Of a stretch of 62,132 nt of DNA, positions 17,659-25,971 are shown piece by piece. Within the stretch, counting starts at the first letter, position 1; every line of letters starts with the position of its first letter. The notes beneath the pieces are model-generated. The model searched no databases and was not told the DNA's origin. It saw nothing but the letters and a program-made list of their open reading frames with translations. The DNA is from an uncultured Bacteroidales bacterium (GTDB lineage: Bacteria; Bacteroidota; Bacteroidia; Bacteroidales; Bacteroidaceae): positions 1-62,132 of the forward strand of contig CADALZ010000010.1 in the NCBI GenBank assembly GCA_902788865.1, written 5' to 3'. A program made the translations under genes and the position numbers.

Positions 17659-18561
17659 TTATTTGCGGTTGCTGGCATTGAAGAGTGCTTTCTTTTCTTC
17701 GGCAGTCAGGCTCTCATAGCCCGATTTCTTCAGCTTGTCGAGTATGCGGTCTATCTCATCACTCTGAGCCTTTTTCTCTGCATTGTAGGTATAGTCCTCT
17801 TGACGCTTGCCCCCATAGTGCACCTTCATCTTAGGTTTCTTAGGGGCAGACTTGCGCTGGAAAAGGTCTGTGGCCTTGTCGATGAAGAGGTTGATCCACT
17901 TCGTGAGATCGTTGCCTTTCTGGAGCGACCAAGCAAACCATAGGCCAGCCAAGGCACCACCTAAGTGGGCGATGTGCCCTCCAGCATTGTCGGCATTGAT
18001 AAACAGCAAATCGAGGCCGATGACGATAAGAGCCAAGTATTTCAGGCGTAGCTGGCCGATGAAGAGCAGGTTGATGGGGTAGTCGGGCTGTCTATAAGCC
18101 ACTGCAGCCACGATGGCCAGTACAGAAGCCGACGCTCCTACCAGGTAGGAGTAACCAGCCATAGGAATGAACAAGGGGAACACGTTGTAGGCCAGCATGT
18201 AGAGCAAACCACCGCAAATGCCTCCAAACACATAAAGCCCTCTGAGGTGCTTGGCAGAAAAAAGCTGTAGGAAGAGCATGCCAAACCAGTAGAGCCACAG
18301 CATATTAAACAGCAGGTGGAGCACTCCTGCATGCATGAACATGTAGGACAGGATGGACCAAGGCTGTGAGCAGAAACGGCTTACGGAGGCAGGCAGCTCT
18401 GCATAGCGCAGCAGGGCACTGATGTCTTGCCTGAACAGCATGAAGCCTATCTGTACCACTGAAACCAGTACAAACACACCCACGTTGATGTAGATAATCT
18501 GCATCAACATGCTTCCTTGACGGAAACGCTCCTTGAGGTTATCGATAATTGTAGAATCCAT
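17659..18561 (-). CDS. Rhomboid-family membrane protein, active-site glycine altered
   Basis: About 300 residues with six predicted membrane helices of rhomboid type. The serine region reads YLVGASASVLAIVAA: the Ser is present, but the Gly that normally follows it in GxSG is Ala. The helix-6 histidine is kept (IAHLGGALAGLWFAW), as is the loop residue pattern MHAGVLHLLFNMLWLYWFG. Activity is therefore possible but uncertain. A hydrophilic basic tail with charged repeats (about residues 225-300) extends into the cytoplasm. I start at ATG 18561; the upstream in-frame ATG 18606 would overlap the preceding rhomboid gene by 68 bases, while 18561 overlaps it by 23. Confidence 0.87.
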   Translation of the reverse strand: MDSTIIDNLKERFRQGSMLMQIIYINVGVFVLVSVVQIGFMLFRQDISALLRYAELPASVSRFCSQPWSILSYMFMHAGVLHLLFNMLWLYWFGMLFLQLFSAKHLRGLYVFGGICGGLLYMLAYNVFPLFIPMAGYSYLVGASASVLAIVAAVAYRQPDYPINLLFIGQLRLKYLALIVIGLDLLFINADNAGGHIAHLGGALAGLWFAWSLQKGNDLTKWINLFIDKATDLFQRKSAPKKPKMKVHYGGKRQEDYTYNAEKKAQSDEIDRILDKLKKSGYESLTAEEKKALFNASNRK

Positions 18562-19219
18562 TTTTTGGTCGTTGGTGTCTCCAATAGAGAATGATGAAAA
18601 ATCCAAAGATCATGCCTCCCAAGTGGGCGTAATGGGCGATGTTATCGTTGGAATAAGCCCCCAGAAGTATCTCGATGATGGCGTAGAAGGCCACGAAGTA
18701 TTTGGCCTTAATAGGGAAGGGCAGTGGGAAGACAAACATTTCCTGGTTGGGGAAGTACATGCCAAAGCCCAGCAAGATGCCATATACAGCACCAGAAGCG
18801 CCAACGGTGGTCAGCATATTCAGGTAGTCGGCCATCGGGATGACAGTGAAGCCTAAGTTCACATTCTGGTAAGCGGAAAGATCGGTCACCCACTGCACAT
18901 ACTGCACCACCTCCTGAATGATGCCAGCCCCAATGCCGCAAGCGAGGTAGTAGAACAGGAAACGCTTAGGTCCCCATACCTGTTCGAGGATACGGCCGAA
19001 CATCCACACGGCAAACATATTAAAGAAAAGGTGTGTGAAGTTGGCATGCATGAACATATAGGTGATGAGTTGCACCAAGTTGAACTGGCTTGCCTTGAAG
19101 AAGTGCAAGCCTAAATAGTCTGTCAGATCTATGCCATATCTGGTGGCCACCATAGTGCCAAGGAAGGCTAGCACGTTGATGATAAGTATATTTTTGGTTA
19201 CTGTTGGTAAATTGTTCAT
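18539..19219 (-). CDS. Rhomboid-family intramembrane serine protease
   Basis: 226 residues, six membrane helices. The catalytic dyad is complete: Ser142 in VGASGAVYG and His199 in AHLGG. The L1-loop and helix-2 motif FMHANFTHLFFNMFAVWMFG is typical. Rhomboids cut membrane-anchored substrates within or near the bilayer; the substrate is unknown. It is first in an operon with a second rhomboid and an EEP-family protein, so the three may act on the same envelope process. Its 5' region (19220-19330) is AT-rich and divergent from the HU gene. Confidence 0.92.
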   Translation of the reverse strand: MNNLPTVTKNILIINVLAFLGTMVATRYGIDLTDYLGLHFFKASQFNLVQLITYMFMHANFTHLFFNMFAVWMFGRILEQVWGPKRFLFYYLACGIGAGIIQEVVQYVQWVTDLSAYQNVNLGFTVIPMADYLNMLTTVGASGAVYGILLGFGMYFPNQEMFVFPLPFPIKAKYFVAFYAIIEILLGAYSNDNIAHYAHLGGMIFGFFIILYWRHQRPKNGFYNYR

Positions 19220-19336
19220 AACTAATTATTGATTTTTTACGCGTACAAAAATACGAATAAAAAACACACAAAACGATGATTAAGGCATAGTTTATAACAT
19301 TTTTATCACCCTTAGGACGATTTTTTATGATTTTTA

Positions 19337-19366
19337 TTTGCAGTTCAGAATTAATCATTAAATTTG
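19337..19366 (+). promoter_or_regulatory. Promoter of the HU gene
   Basis: TTTG (19337-19340), 18 bases, then TAAATTTG (19359-19366), matching the Bacteroidota consensus. The leader is about 60 bases. Confidence 0.65.
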
Positions 19367-19431
19367 CGGAGTCATTCGTAAAAAGAATTAGTGTATAATA
19401 ATAATTTAATAATTTCTTAAATCGTACAAAT

Positions 19432-19695
19432 ATGAATAAAGCAGAACTTGTAAAGGCAATTGCAGCTGAGTCTGGTCTGTCTAAGAAAGACTCTGAGGCT
19501 GCTTTGAACGCAGTGGTTGCTTCTGTAACCAAGGCTTTGAAGGACGGTGATAAGGTTGCTCTTATCGGTTTCGGTACTTTCTCTGTAGTTGAGAAGGCTG
19601 AGCGCAAGGGTGTTAATCCTGCTACAAAGAAGGAAATCGTTATCCCTGCAAAGAAGGTTGTGAAGTTCAAGGCTGGTGCTGGTTTGGAACTCTAA
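19432..19695 (+). CDS. HU-family DNA-binding protein
   Basis: An 87-residue, full-length HU: helix-turn-helix dimer core MNKAELVKAIAAESGLSKKD, the GFGTFSVVEKAERKGVNPATK beta-arm region (split around the conserved GFG) with the intercalating Pro in NPATK, and the closing helix. HU bends DNA and compacts the nucleoid, and also helps recombinases such as the one at 6845 in other systems. It has its own promoter and terminator, with strong A-ending lysine codons and high-expression codon use. This is the chromosomal type rather than the mobile-element DUF4248-linked type. Confidence 0.96.
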   Translation: MNKAELVKAIAAESGLSKKDSEAALNAVVASVTKALKDGDKVALIGFGTFSVVEKAERKGVNPATKKEIVIPAKKVVKFKAGAGLEL

Positions 19696-19722
19696 AAAAC
19701 TAGCAAGAACATTTGAAGCATA

Positions 19723-19765
19723 AAGAGGCTGCATCTTTTGAAGATGTAGCCTCTTGCTTTTTCTA
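19723..19765 (+). terminator. Terminator of the HU gene
   Basis: AAGAGGCTGCATCTT (19723-19737) pairs with AAGATGTAGCCTCTT (19741-19755), one G-T wobble, followed by a T-rich tail. Confidence 0.88.
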
Positions 19766-19776
19766 CCTTTTTGAGC

Positions 19777-19916
19777 TATCTTTACTCGCTTCGCTCGTGA
19801 AGATAAGCTGCATTATCTTTATTCGCTTCGCTCATGAAGATAGGCGGCGGCTCGGAAATGCTCAAATAAATTTGGCATTTCGCTCGCCTTGCGCTATCTT
19901 TGCTAAAGCGAAGATA
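19777..19916. repeat. Array of three promoter-like hairpin repeats upstream of argS
   Basis: Three units each open with TATCTT and close with AAGATA as inverted arms: 19777-19782/19800-19805, 19814-19819/19837-19842 and 19895-19900/19911-19916. The first two contain TCGCTTCGCTC in the loop and are near-copies. TATCTTT also resembles the -7 promoter element, so the array looks like amplified or decayed promoter DNA. No gene is present between 19766 and 19946. Confidence 0.6.
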
Positions 19917-19946
19917 AGCTGCATCTCAGCAAAAATCAGAGTAAAC

Positions 19947-19978
19947 TTTGTTTTTGCACTCGATTTGCATTATCTTTG
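19947..19978 (+). promoter_or_regulatory. Promoter of argS
   Basis: TTTG (19947-19950), 20 bases, TATCTTTG (19971-19978). It sits just upstream of ATG 19999, leaving a leader of about 14 bases. It rules out the longer in-frame start near 19948, which falls in the promoter. Confidence 0.75.
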
Positions 19979-19998
19979 CACATTATTATATATATGGT

Positions 19999-21792
19999 AT
20001 GAAAATAGAAGATAAAATTCAGGCATCAGTCATTCGTGGAATCCAGGCACTCTATGGTCAGGAAGTGCCAGCGAAGATGGTGCAGTTGCAGAAGACAAAG
20101 AAAGAATTCAAAGGTCATCTCACCTTAGTGGTATTTCCTTTCCTGAGGGTTTCTAAGAAAAGTCCTGAGCTTACAGCCGAAGAAATAGGTGCTTACCTGA
20201 AAGCCAATGAGCAGGCTGTGGCTGACTATAATGTGATAAAGGGATTCCTCAACCTCGTCATCGACTCATCGGCATGGGAAGCCTTGCTGGATGAGATTCA
20301 CGCAGACCCCAACTATGGCATCGTGCCAGTGACAGAGCAATCGCCGCTGGTAATGATAGAGTATTCTTCTCCGAATACTAACAAGCCGCTTCATCTGGGG
20401 CATGTGCGCAACAACCTGCTGGGTGGCGCTCTGGCACGCATCATGAGTGCCAACGGCAACAAGGTGGTGAAAACCAACATCGTGAACGATCGAGGCATAC
20501 ACATCTGTAAGTCAATGCTGGCTTGGCAGAAGTGGGGCAATGGCGAAACGCCTGAGAGCACAGGGAAGAAAGGTGACCATCTGATAGGCGACTACTATGT
20601 GGCTTTCGACAAGCACTACAAGGCTGAGCTGAAAGAACTCATGGCGCAAGGCATGACGGAAGAGGAGGCTGAGAGCAATTCTCCGCTGATGAAGGAGGCA
20701 CGTGCCATGTTGGTGAAGTGGGAGGCTGGTGATCCTGAAGTCCGTGCCCTCTGGGAGAAGATGAACGGCTGGGTCTATGCTGGTTTTGATGAGACGTATA
20801 AACGTCTGGGCGTAAGCTTCGACAAGATCTACTACGAATCTAATACATATCTGGATGGTAAGCGCAAGGTGCTGGAAGGACTGGAGAAGGGTTTGTTCTA
20901 TAAGAAGGAAGATGGTTCTGTATGGGCAGACCTCACAGCAGAAGGACTCGACCATAAACTGTTGCTCCGCTCGGATGGCACTTCTGTCTATATGACGCAA
21001 GACATAGGCACTGCAGAGCAACGTTTTGCTGATTATCCTATCGACAAGATGATCTACGTGGTGGGCAATGAGCAGAACTACCATTTCCAGGTGCTTTCTA
21101 TTTTGCTGGATCGTCTGGGCTTCGAGTGGGGTAAGAGCTTGGTGCACTTCTCCTACGGTATGGTGGAATTGCCTAATGGAAAGATGAAGAGCCGCGAAGG
21201 TACAGTGGTGGATGCCGATGATCTGATGGATGAGATGGTGGAGACTGCTAAGCAGACGTCTGGTGAACTGGGTAAGTTGGATGGCCTAACCAAAGCGGAG
21301 GCAGATGAGATAGCCCGCATCGTGGGTATGGGCGCTCTGAAGTACTTCATCCTGAAGGTAGATGCCCGTAAGAACATGACGTTCAATCCTCAGGAGTCTA
21401 TCGACTTCAATGGAAACACAGGTCCATTCATTCAGTACACTTATGCACGTATTCGCTCTGTGATGCGTAAGGCTGAAGAACTTGGACTGGTATTGCCATC
21501 AACATTGCCTACAGGCATAGAACTCAGCGAAAAAGAGGAGAACTTGATTCAGATGTTGGCCAACTTCCCTGTGGTGGTGAAGCAGGCAGGTGATGAATAC
21601 AGTCCTTCGGCTATAGCCAACTATGCTTATGATTTGGTGAAGGAGTTCAACCAGTTCTACCATGACTTCAGCATTCTCCATGAGGAAAATGAGAATTTGA
21701 AGATCTTCAGACTGGTGCTTGCTGCCAATGTGGCTAAGGTGGTGAAGTTGGCAATGGGCTTGCTGGGCATTGAGGTTCCAGAGCGCATGTAA
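19999..21792 (+). CDS. argS: Arginine--tRNA ligase
   Basis: 597 residues, a class I aminoacyl-tRNA synthetase that charges tRNA-Arg with arginine using ATP. The N-terminal additional domain (1-110) is followed by the Rossmann core with the HIGH-type motif SSPNTNKPLHLGHVRNNLLG, the KMSKS-equivalent GKMKSREGT, and the C-terminal DALR anticodon-binding helical domain ending ALGIEVPERM-like (MGLLGIEVPERM). Start chosen at ATG 19999, MKIEDKIQ, supported by the promoter position. Single gene, convergent with topA through a shared terminator. A tRNA-Arg(CCU) lies elsewhere in the window at 57751. Confidence 0.97.
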   Translation: MKIEDKIQASVIRGIQALYGQEVPAKMVQLQKTKKEFKGHLTLVVFPFLRVSKKSPELTAEEIGAYLKANEQAVADYNVIKGFLNLVIDSSAWEALLDEIHADPNYGIVPVTEQSPLVMIEYSSPNTNKPLHLGHVRNNLLGGALARIMSANGNKVVKTNIVNDRGIHICKSMLAWQKWGNGETPESTGKKGDHLIGDYYVAFDKHYKAELKELMAQGMTEEEAESNSPLMKEARAMLVKWEAGDPEVRALWEKMNGWVYAGFDETYKRLGVSFDKIYYESNTYLDGKRKVLEGLEKGLFYKKEDGSVWADLTAEGLDHKLLLRSDGTSVYMTQDIGTAEQRFADYPIDKMIYVVGNEQNYHFQVLSILLDRLGFEWGKSLVHFSYGMVELPNGKMKSREGTVVDADDLMDEMVETAKQTSGELGKLDGLTKAEADEIARIVGMGALKYFILKVDARKNMTFNPQESIDFNGNTGPFIQYTYARIRSVMRKAEELGLVLPSTLPTGIELSEKEENLIQMLANFPVVVKQAGDEYSPSAIANYAYDLVKEFNQFYHDFSILHEENENLKIFRLVLAANVAKVVKLAMGLLGIEVPERM

Positions 21793-21808
21793 GATCTAGC
21801 CATATAAA

Positions 21809-21846
21809 AATAAAAGCTCCCTTGATCGGGGAGCTTTATTTTTTTA
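21809..21846. terminator. Bidirectional terminator between argS and topA
   Basis: AAAGCTCCC and GGGGAGCTTT form a stem (about 21813-21836) flanked by A-rich sequence on the left and a long T-run on the right, serving both converging genes. Confidence 0.88.
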
Positions 21847-24201
21847 TTTACTGCTCTTGGCAGTTCTTCTGCCCACTCTCTTCGTAGTAGCAGCTTTAGG
21901 CTTGGCCTCTTCTTGGCTGATGATTTCCTTGCATTGTTCTAAGGTCAGCGTCAGAGGATCTGTGCCTTTGGCTATCTTGTAGTTATTGCCTTGATAAGCG
22001 ATGTAAGGCCCAAATCGTCCGTTCATAATCTCCAGCTCTGGTTCCTCTTCAAAAGTCTTCAGGTGTTTCTTAGCATCAGCTTCCGCTTTAGCACTGATAA
22101 GTGCCTGAGCTTCCTCCAGAGTGATTTCCATAGGATCTATGGTTTTTGGGATAGAGGTATAAGACGCATTATAATAGATGTATGGGCCGAAACGACCAGT
22201 TCCCACACTGACTTTCTTGCCGTTGATCTGACCTAAATCGCGTGGGAGCTTGAAAAGCTCAAGTACTTCTTCCAGTGTAGCTGTTTCGATAGACATGTTC
22301 TTCTTCAGCTGGGCAAAACGTGGCTTATCCTTGTCGGAAGCAGTGCCTATTTGTGCCACAGGGCCATAGCGACCTATCTTCACAGAGACAGGGCGGCCGC
22401 TGACAGGGTCTGTACCCAGCATGCGTTCGCCTACCTTGTGCTCGTTCTTGGTAGTAAGGGCAGCGTCAATCTCAGGGTGGAATTTATCATAGAAGTCTTT
22501 CATGGCTTCTGTCCATTCTTCCTTGCCTTCTGCGATTTCATCGAATCGCTTTTCCACACTGGCCGTGAAATTATAACTCACGATGTCTGGAAAAGCCTCT
22601 GTCAGGTAGTCGTTTACCACTATGCCGATGTCTGTAGGAAGCAGTTTTCCTTTCTCTGCACCAGAAACCTCTGTCTTGGTCACATCACTAATGCCTGTTT
22701 TCTGCAAGGTCAGGATGTTATAACTGCGTTCTACCCCTGGCTTGTCGCCTTTGGTGACATAGTCACGCTGCTGAATGGTAGAGATGGTAGGTGCATAGGT
22801 AGAAGGTCTGCCTATGCCCAGCTCTTCAAGCTTATGTACCAAGGCAGCCTCAGTATAGCGTGTAGGGCGCTGGGTATATTTCTCAGTAGCAGTGATGGTC
22901 TTGCGCACCAGTGCCTGTCCCTTCTGCAATGGAGGCAGGGCATTGTTCTCTGCATCCTGTTCAGGCTCATCGTCGCTGGCAGATTCTCTATAAACACGCA
23001 AGAAACCCTCAAACTTGATGACTTCTCCGTTGGCCATGAAGTTATAGTCGCTCTTGTCCATGCTGATGGTCACAGTGGTCTTCTCCGTCTCTGCCTCTGC
23101 CATTTGTGAGGCAATGGTACGTTTCCATATCAAGTCATAGAGCTTCTTCTCTTGAGCTGTGCCCTCAATTTTCACCTTATCTATATAGGTAGGGCGTATG
23201 GCTTCGTGAGCCTCTTGAGCGCCTTTGGCCTTGGTGGTGAACTGGCGGGGGTGCACATATTCATCACCCATGAGCTCACGAATGGCCTGCTTGCAGGTAT
23301 TGATGGCCAAACTGGAGAGGTTGACGGAGTCTGTACGCATGTAGGTGATCTTTCCGTCCTCATAGAGCTTCTGCGCCACCATCATGGTCTGTGCCACGGT
23401 GAAACCCAACTTACGTGCAGCTTCCTGCTGCAAAGTGGAAGTTGTGAAAGGTGGGGCAGGGAATTTCTTGTATGGATGTGTGGAAATATCGCTGATGGTG
23501 AAAGCAGCATCTTTGCAGCTCTCCAAGAACTGCATAGCTTCTTCTTTCTTGGTGAAGCGTGCATCGAGGTCGGCTTTCAGGTTCACTGCTTGCCCATCAT
23601 TGTTAGGCAACTGGAACACTGCTGCTACCCTATAGGAAGATTCGGCTTTGAAATTCTGAATTTCCCTTTCACGCTCTACAATGAGGCGAACGGTCACAGA
23701 CTGTACTCGTCCAGCAGAAAGTGATGGCTTCACCTTCTTCCACAATAATGGCGACAGCTCAAAACCCACGATACGATCAAGTACGCGGCGAGCCTGCTGA
23801 GCATTCACGAGGTTAAGGTCGATATCACGAGGCTGATCGATGGCTTGTAGAATCGCATTCTTGGTAATCTCATGGAACACGATGCGCTTTGTATTCTTCT
23901 TATTAAGTTTCAGTACTTCTGAAAGGTGCCAAGAGATAGCTTCTCCCTCACGGTCTTCATCGGAAGCCAGCCAAATGGTGTCTGCCTTATCTGCCTCTGA
24001 CTTCAGACTAGCTACTACGCGCTTCTTGTCCTCAGGAACTTCATAAATGGGGCTGAAGCCATGTTCGATGTCAATACTGAAATCTTTTTTTCTAAGATCA
24101 CGTATATGCCCGTAGCTGGGAAGTACTTTGTAGTCTTTACCTAAGAAACGCTCTATCGTCTTTGCCTTGGCAGGTGACTCAACAATAACCAAATTTTTCA
24201 T
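21844..24201 (-). CDS. topA: DNA topoisomerase I (type IA)
   Basis: 785 residues. The Toprim domain starts at the N terminus (VIVESPAKAKTIERFLG; DEDREGEAISWHL with the metal-binding acidic residues). The central type IA domain carries the active-site region ITYMRTDSVNLS, whose Tyr forms the phosphotyrosine link to cut DNA. In place of zinc fingers the C terminus has repeated GRFGPYI units (NGRFGPYIAYQGN, GTGRFGPYIYYN, KIGRYGPVAQIG) and a basic tail, usual for Bacteroidota. The enzyme relaxes negative supercoils. A TACTTTTG -7-like element lies at 24243-24250 on the minus strand. Transcribed alone. Confidence 0.97.
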   Translation of the reverse strand: MKNLVIVESPAKAKTIERFLGKDYKVLPSYGHIRDLRKKDFSIDIEHGFSPIYEVPEDKKRVVASLKSEADKADTIWLASDEDREGEAISWHLSEVLKLNKKNTKRIVFHEITKNAILQAIDQPRDIDLNLVNAQQARRVLDRIVGFELSPLLWKKVKPSLSAGRVQSVTVRLIVEREREIQNFKAESSYRVAAVFQLPNNDGQAVNLKADLDARFTKKEEAMQFLESCKDAAFTISDISTHPYKKFPAPPFTTSTLQQEAARKLGFTVAQTMMVAQKLYEDGKITYMRTDSVNLSSLAINTCKQAIRELMGDEYVHPRQFTTKAKGAQEAHEAIRPTYIDKVKIEGTAQEKKLYDLIWKRTIASQMAEAETEKTTVTISMDKSDYNFMANGEVIKFEGFLRVYRESASDDEPEQDAENNALPPLQKGQALVRKTITATEKYTQRPTRYTEAALVHKLEELGIGRPSTYAPTISTIQQRDYVTKGDKPGVERSYNILTLQKTGISDVTKTEVSGAEKGKLLPTDIGIVVNDYLTEAFPDIVSYNFTASVEKRFDEIAEGKEEWTEAMKDFYDKFHPEIDAALTTKNEHKVGERMLGTDPVSGRPVSVKIGRYGPVAQIGTASDKDKPRFAQLKKNMSIETATLEEVLELFKLPRDLGQINGKKVSVGTGRFGPYIYYNASYTSIPKTIDPMEITLEEAQALISAKAEADAKKHLKTFEEEPELEIMNGRFGPYIAYQGNNYKIAKGTDPLTLTLEQCKEIISQEEAKPKAATTKRVGRRTAKSSK

Positions 24202-24260
24202 GCTCTTCTTACTTTTGAGTGGTTCGCCTTAATAATCGGGCGCAAAAGTAAGAAATTTTT

Positions 24261-25949
24261 TTAGAAAGAATAGCTAATTCCACCCACAAAATTAAATCCT
24301 TGTGCTGGAACACCTGCATAATACTGGTATTTTTGGCCTAAAATGTTGTTTAAGCGCGCATAAACAGACAATTCTTTGTAAATTTGATAACTGGCTGTTG
24401 CGTAAAGATTTCCCATGGCTTTAGGGCTGTAGTTGTCTGTTCCCTTGCGTGACGCATGCTGGTAGCCCACAGTGATAGGCAGGGTACTCAGGGGCTTACC
24501 AGTGACAGACAGATTGAATTCCACGGTGGGTTTGAAGCAAAGCAGCTGCTCTGCATACCAGTTGTCTTTCTCACTGCCCCAACCTCTGAAGGTACCATCT
24601 GCATGTAGAGCCACAGCACCTTGGTAGTCATAATCCAGGGCAAAGCCTCCATAGAAATTATGTGTATCGGCTTGAAACAGAGAAATGAAGTAGTCGTTCC
24701 ATCGATAGTTGGCCGGTGGTGTATCGCTTCCGTAATAATAATTTTCAAACATAAAACCAGCATCGTCCTTGAGGTTCTGATAGCCTGCAAAGACATTAAA
24801 CGCAAAGCCAATGGCAGGACTGCCCTTGATACCTGCTCGGGCATTGACTTGCTCGAAGGTTGTGCGAGGCTGGTTGAAATCCAGTTGTCCGTAAGGCGAC
24901 AGCTGTTCTATCCTTCGGAAGTCGTTCATCACATGTCCTCCTGTAGCAGCAGCGTAGAACACATAGTGGTCTTCGAAACCATACTCAGCTAAGGCATCGG
25001 GGGCTACACGCAGTTTGCTTTGCAGTCCGAACCCATAGCCTATATGTGCTCCAAGATGCAGTTTCCATCCTTTATTATCATACACGTAGTAAGGATTCAA
25101 GTCCAGAAAATGATTTGTTTTGTATTTCTGGTCGTTGAACTCTACGCCACTATAGAAATGGTTGTCCAGTTGAAATCCGATGCCTACCGACTGCTGATTT
25201 TCCAGTGGAGCCAAAATATTACCTTTCGAATGAAGACCAGTTTCCTTGAGGTTGTTCACGCTTTGGTCGTGTCCACGCTTATAGAGCATCAAGTTGGTTT
25301 CAAGGTTGTAGATAATCGACTGGTTGTCATCAGCAGAACGATAACCCACATGCAAGTCGCCAGAGGTGAGGTTCTGGTTGCCACCCCAGTAGCTCTGAGG
25401 CATATTGAAGTTGGCTACACCCAAATGGGTCCCTAAATCCAGCTTGCTACGATCGAAGGTGTGTGTGTAGTCGATTCCCGCTCTGGTCTGGTAGAAACGT
25501 GCTCCTTCCCAGATGTAAGCATCTTCTACGTCGCGGTCGTCCTTCGTTCCATTAAAGAGCGCATAGACGTTCAGCTCATCCTCTGGAGTGATAGCATAGC
25601 GGTAGCTTCCCAGAAAGTCCACAGCCCCAGGTAATCCTAGTCCGAATCTTACATAACCAGGGAAGGCTAAACTTTGGATATCTTTTCCTGCCAGAATAGG
25701 CATTGTGCTTGTTGGCAGATTACTTGCAGCACCAAGAATGGTGGCATACTCCACCTGTTTCTGGCTGGATTGAAGTGGCTCTACCTTTGGGAGCACATTG
25801 ATTTTCTGTGCATCCAGAATATCTGGTGTGTATTCCTGTTCTACGACTACCGTACGTGTCACGGTAGTATCGTTGGGTTGCACTTGTGCCTTGGCTTCAA
25901 GGGAGCCCATCAGCACCATACCTATTATATATATATACTGTCTTTTCAT
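24261..25949 (-). CDS. Outer-membrane beta-barrel protein of the TonB-receptor-like type
   Basis: 562 residues with a signal peptide (MKRQYIYIIGMVLMGSLEAK then AQ). A short N-terminal motif TRTVVVEQEYTPDILDAQKI precedes a barrel-like region rich in alternating aromatic strands (YPTSIYN-like repeats, HLGVANFNMPQSYWGG, FYGGFALDYDYQG) and ends in VGGISYSF, a typical outer-membrane C terminus. There is no plug domain, so it is not a complete TonB-dependent receptor. It begins 22 bases after the large TPR protein and is surely in its operon. The pair is conserved in Bacteroidales as far as I recall; no function is established to my knowledge. It may be a barrel for secretion or assembly with the periplasmic TPR partner. 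Confidence 0.82.
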   Translation of the reverse strand: MKRQYIYIIGMVLMGSLEAKAQVQPNDTTVTRTVVVEQEYTPDILDAQKINVLPKVEPLQSSQKQVEYATILGAASNLPTSTMPILAGKDIQSLAFPGYVRFGLGLPGAVDFLGSYRYAITPEDELNVYALFNGTKDDRDVEDAYIWEGARFYQTRAGIDYTHTFDRSKLDLGTHLGVANFNMPQSYWGGNQNLTSGDLHVGYRSADDNQSIIYNLETNLMLYKRGHDQSVNNLKETGLHSKGNILAPLENQQSVGIGFQLDNHFYSGVEFNDQKYKTNHFLDLNPYYVYDNKGWKLHLGAHIGYGFGLQSKLRVAPDALAEYGFEDHYVFYAAATGGHVMNDFRRIEQLSPYGQLDFNQPRTTFEQVNARAGIKGSPAIGFAFNVFAGYQNLKDDAGFMFENYYYGSDTPPANYRWNDYFISLFQADTHNFYGGFALDYDYQGAVALHADGTFRGWGSEKDNWYAEQLLCFKPTVEFNLSVTGKPLSTLPITVGYQHASRKGTDNYSPKAMGNLYATASYQIYKELSVYARLNNILGQKYQYYAGVPAQGFNFVGGISYSF

Positions 25950-25971
25950 TTTCTTACCAGTATTTGGTTCA

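Noticed and set aside
22351-23109. 252-codon open frame on the plus strand inside topA
   Set aside because: It is antisense to a clearly conserved topoisomerase and has no promoter or family signature.
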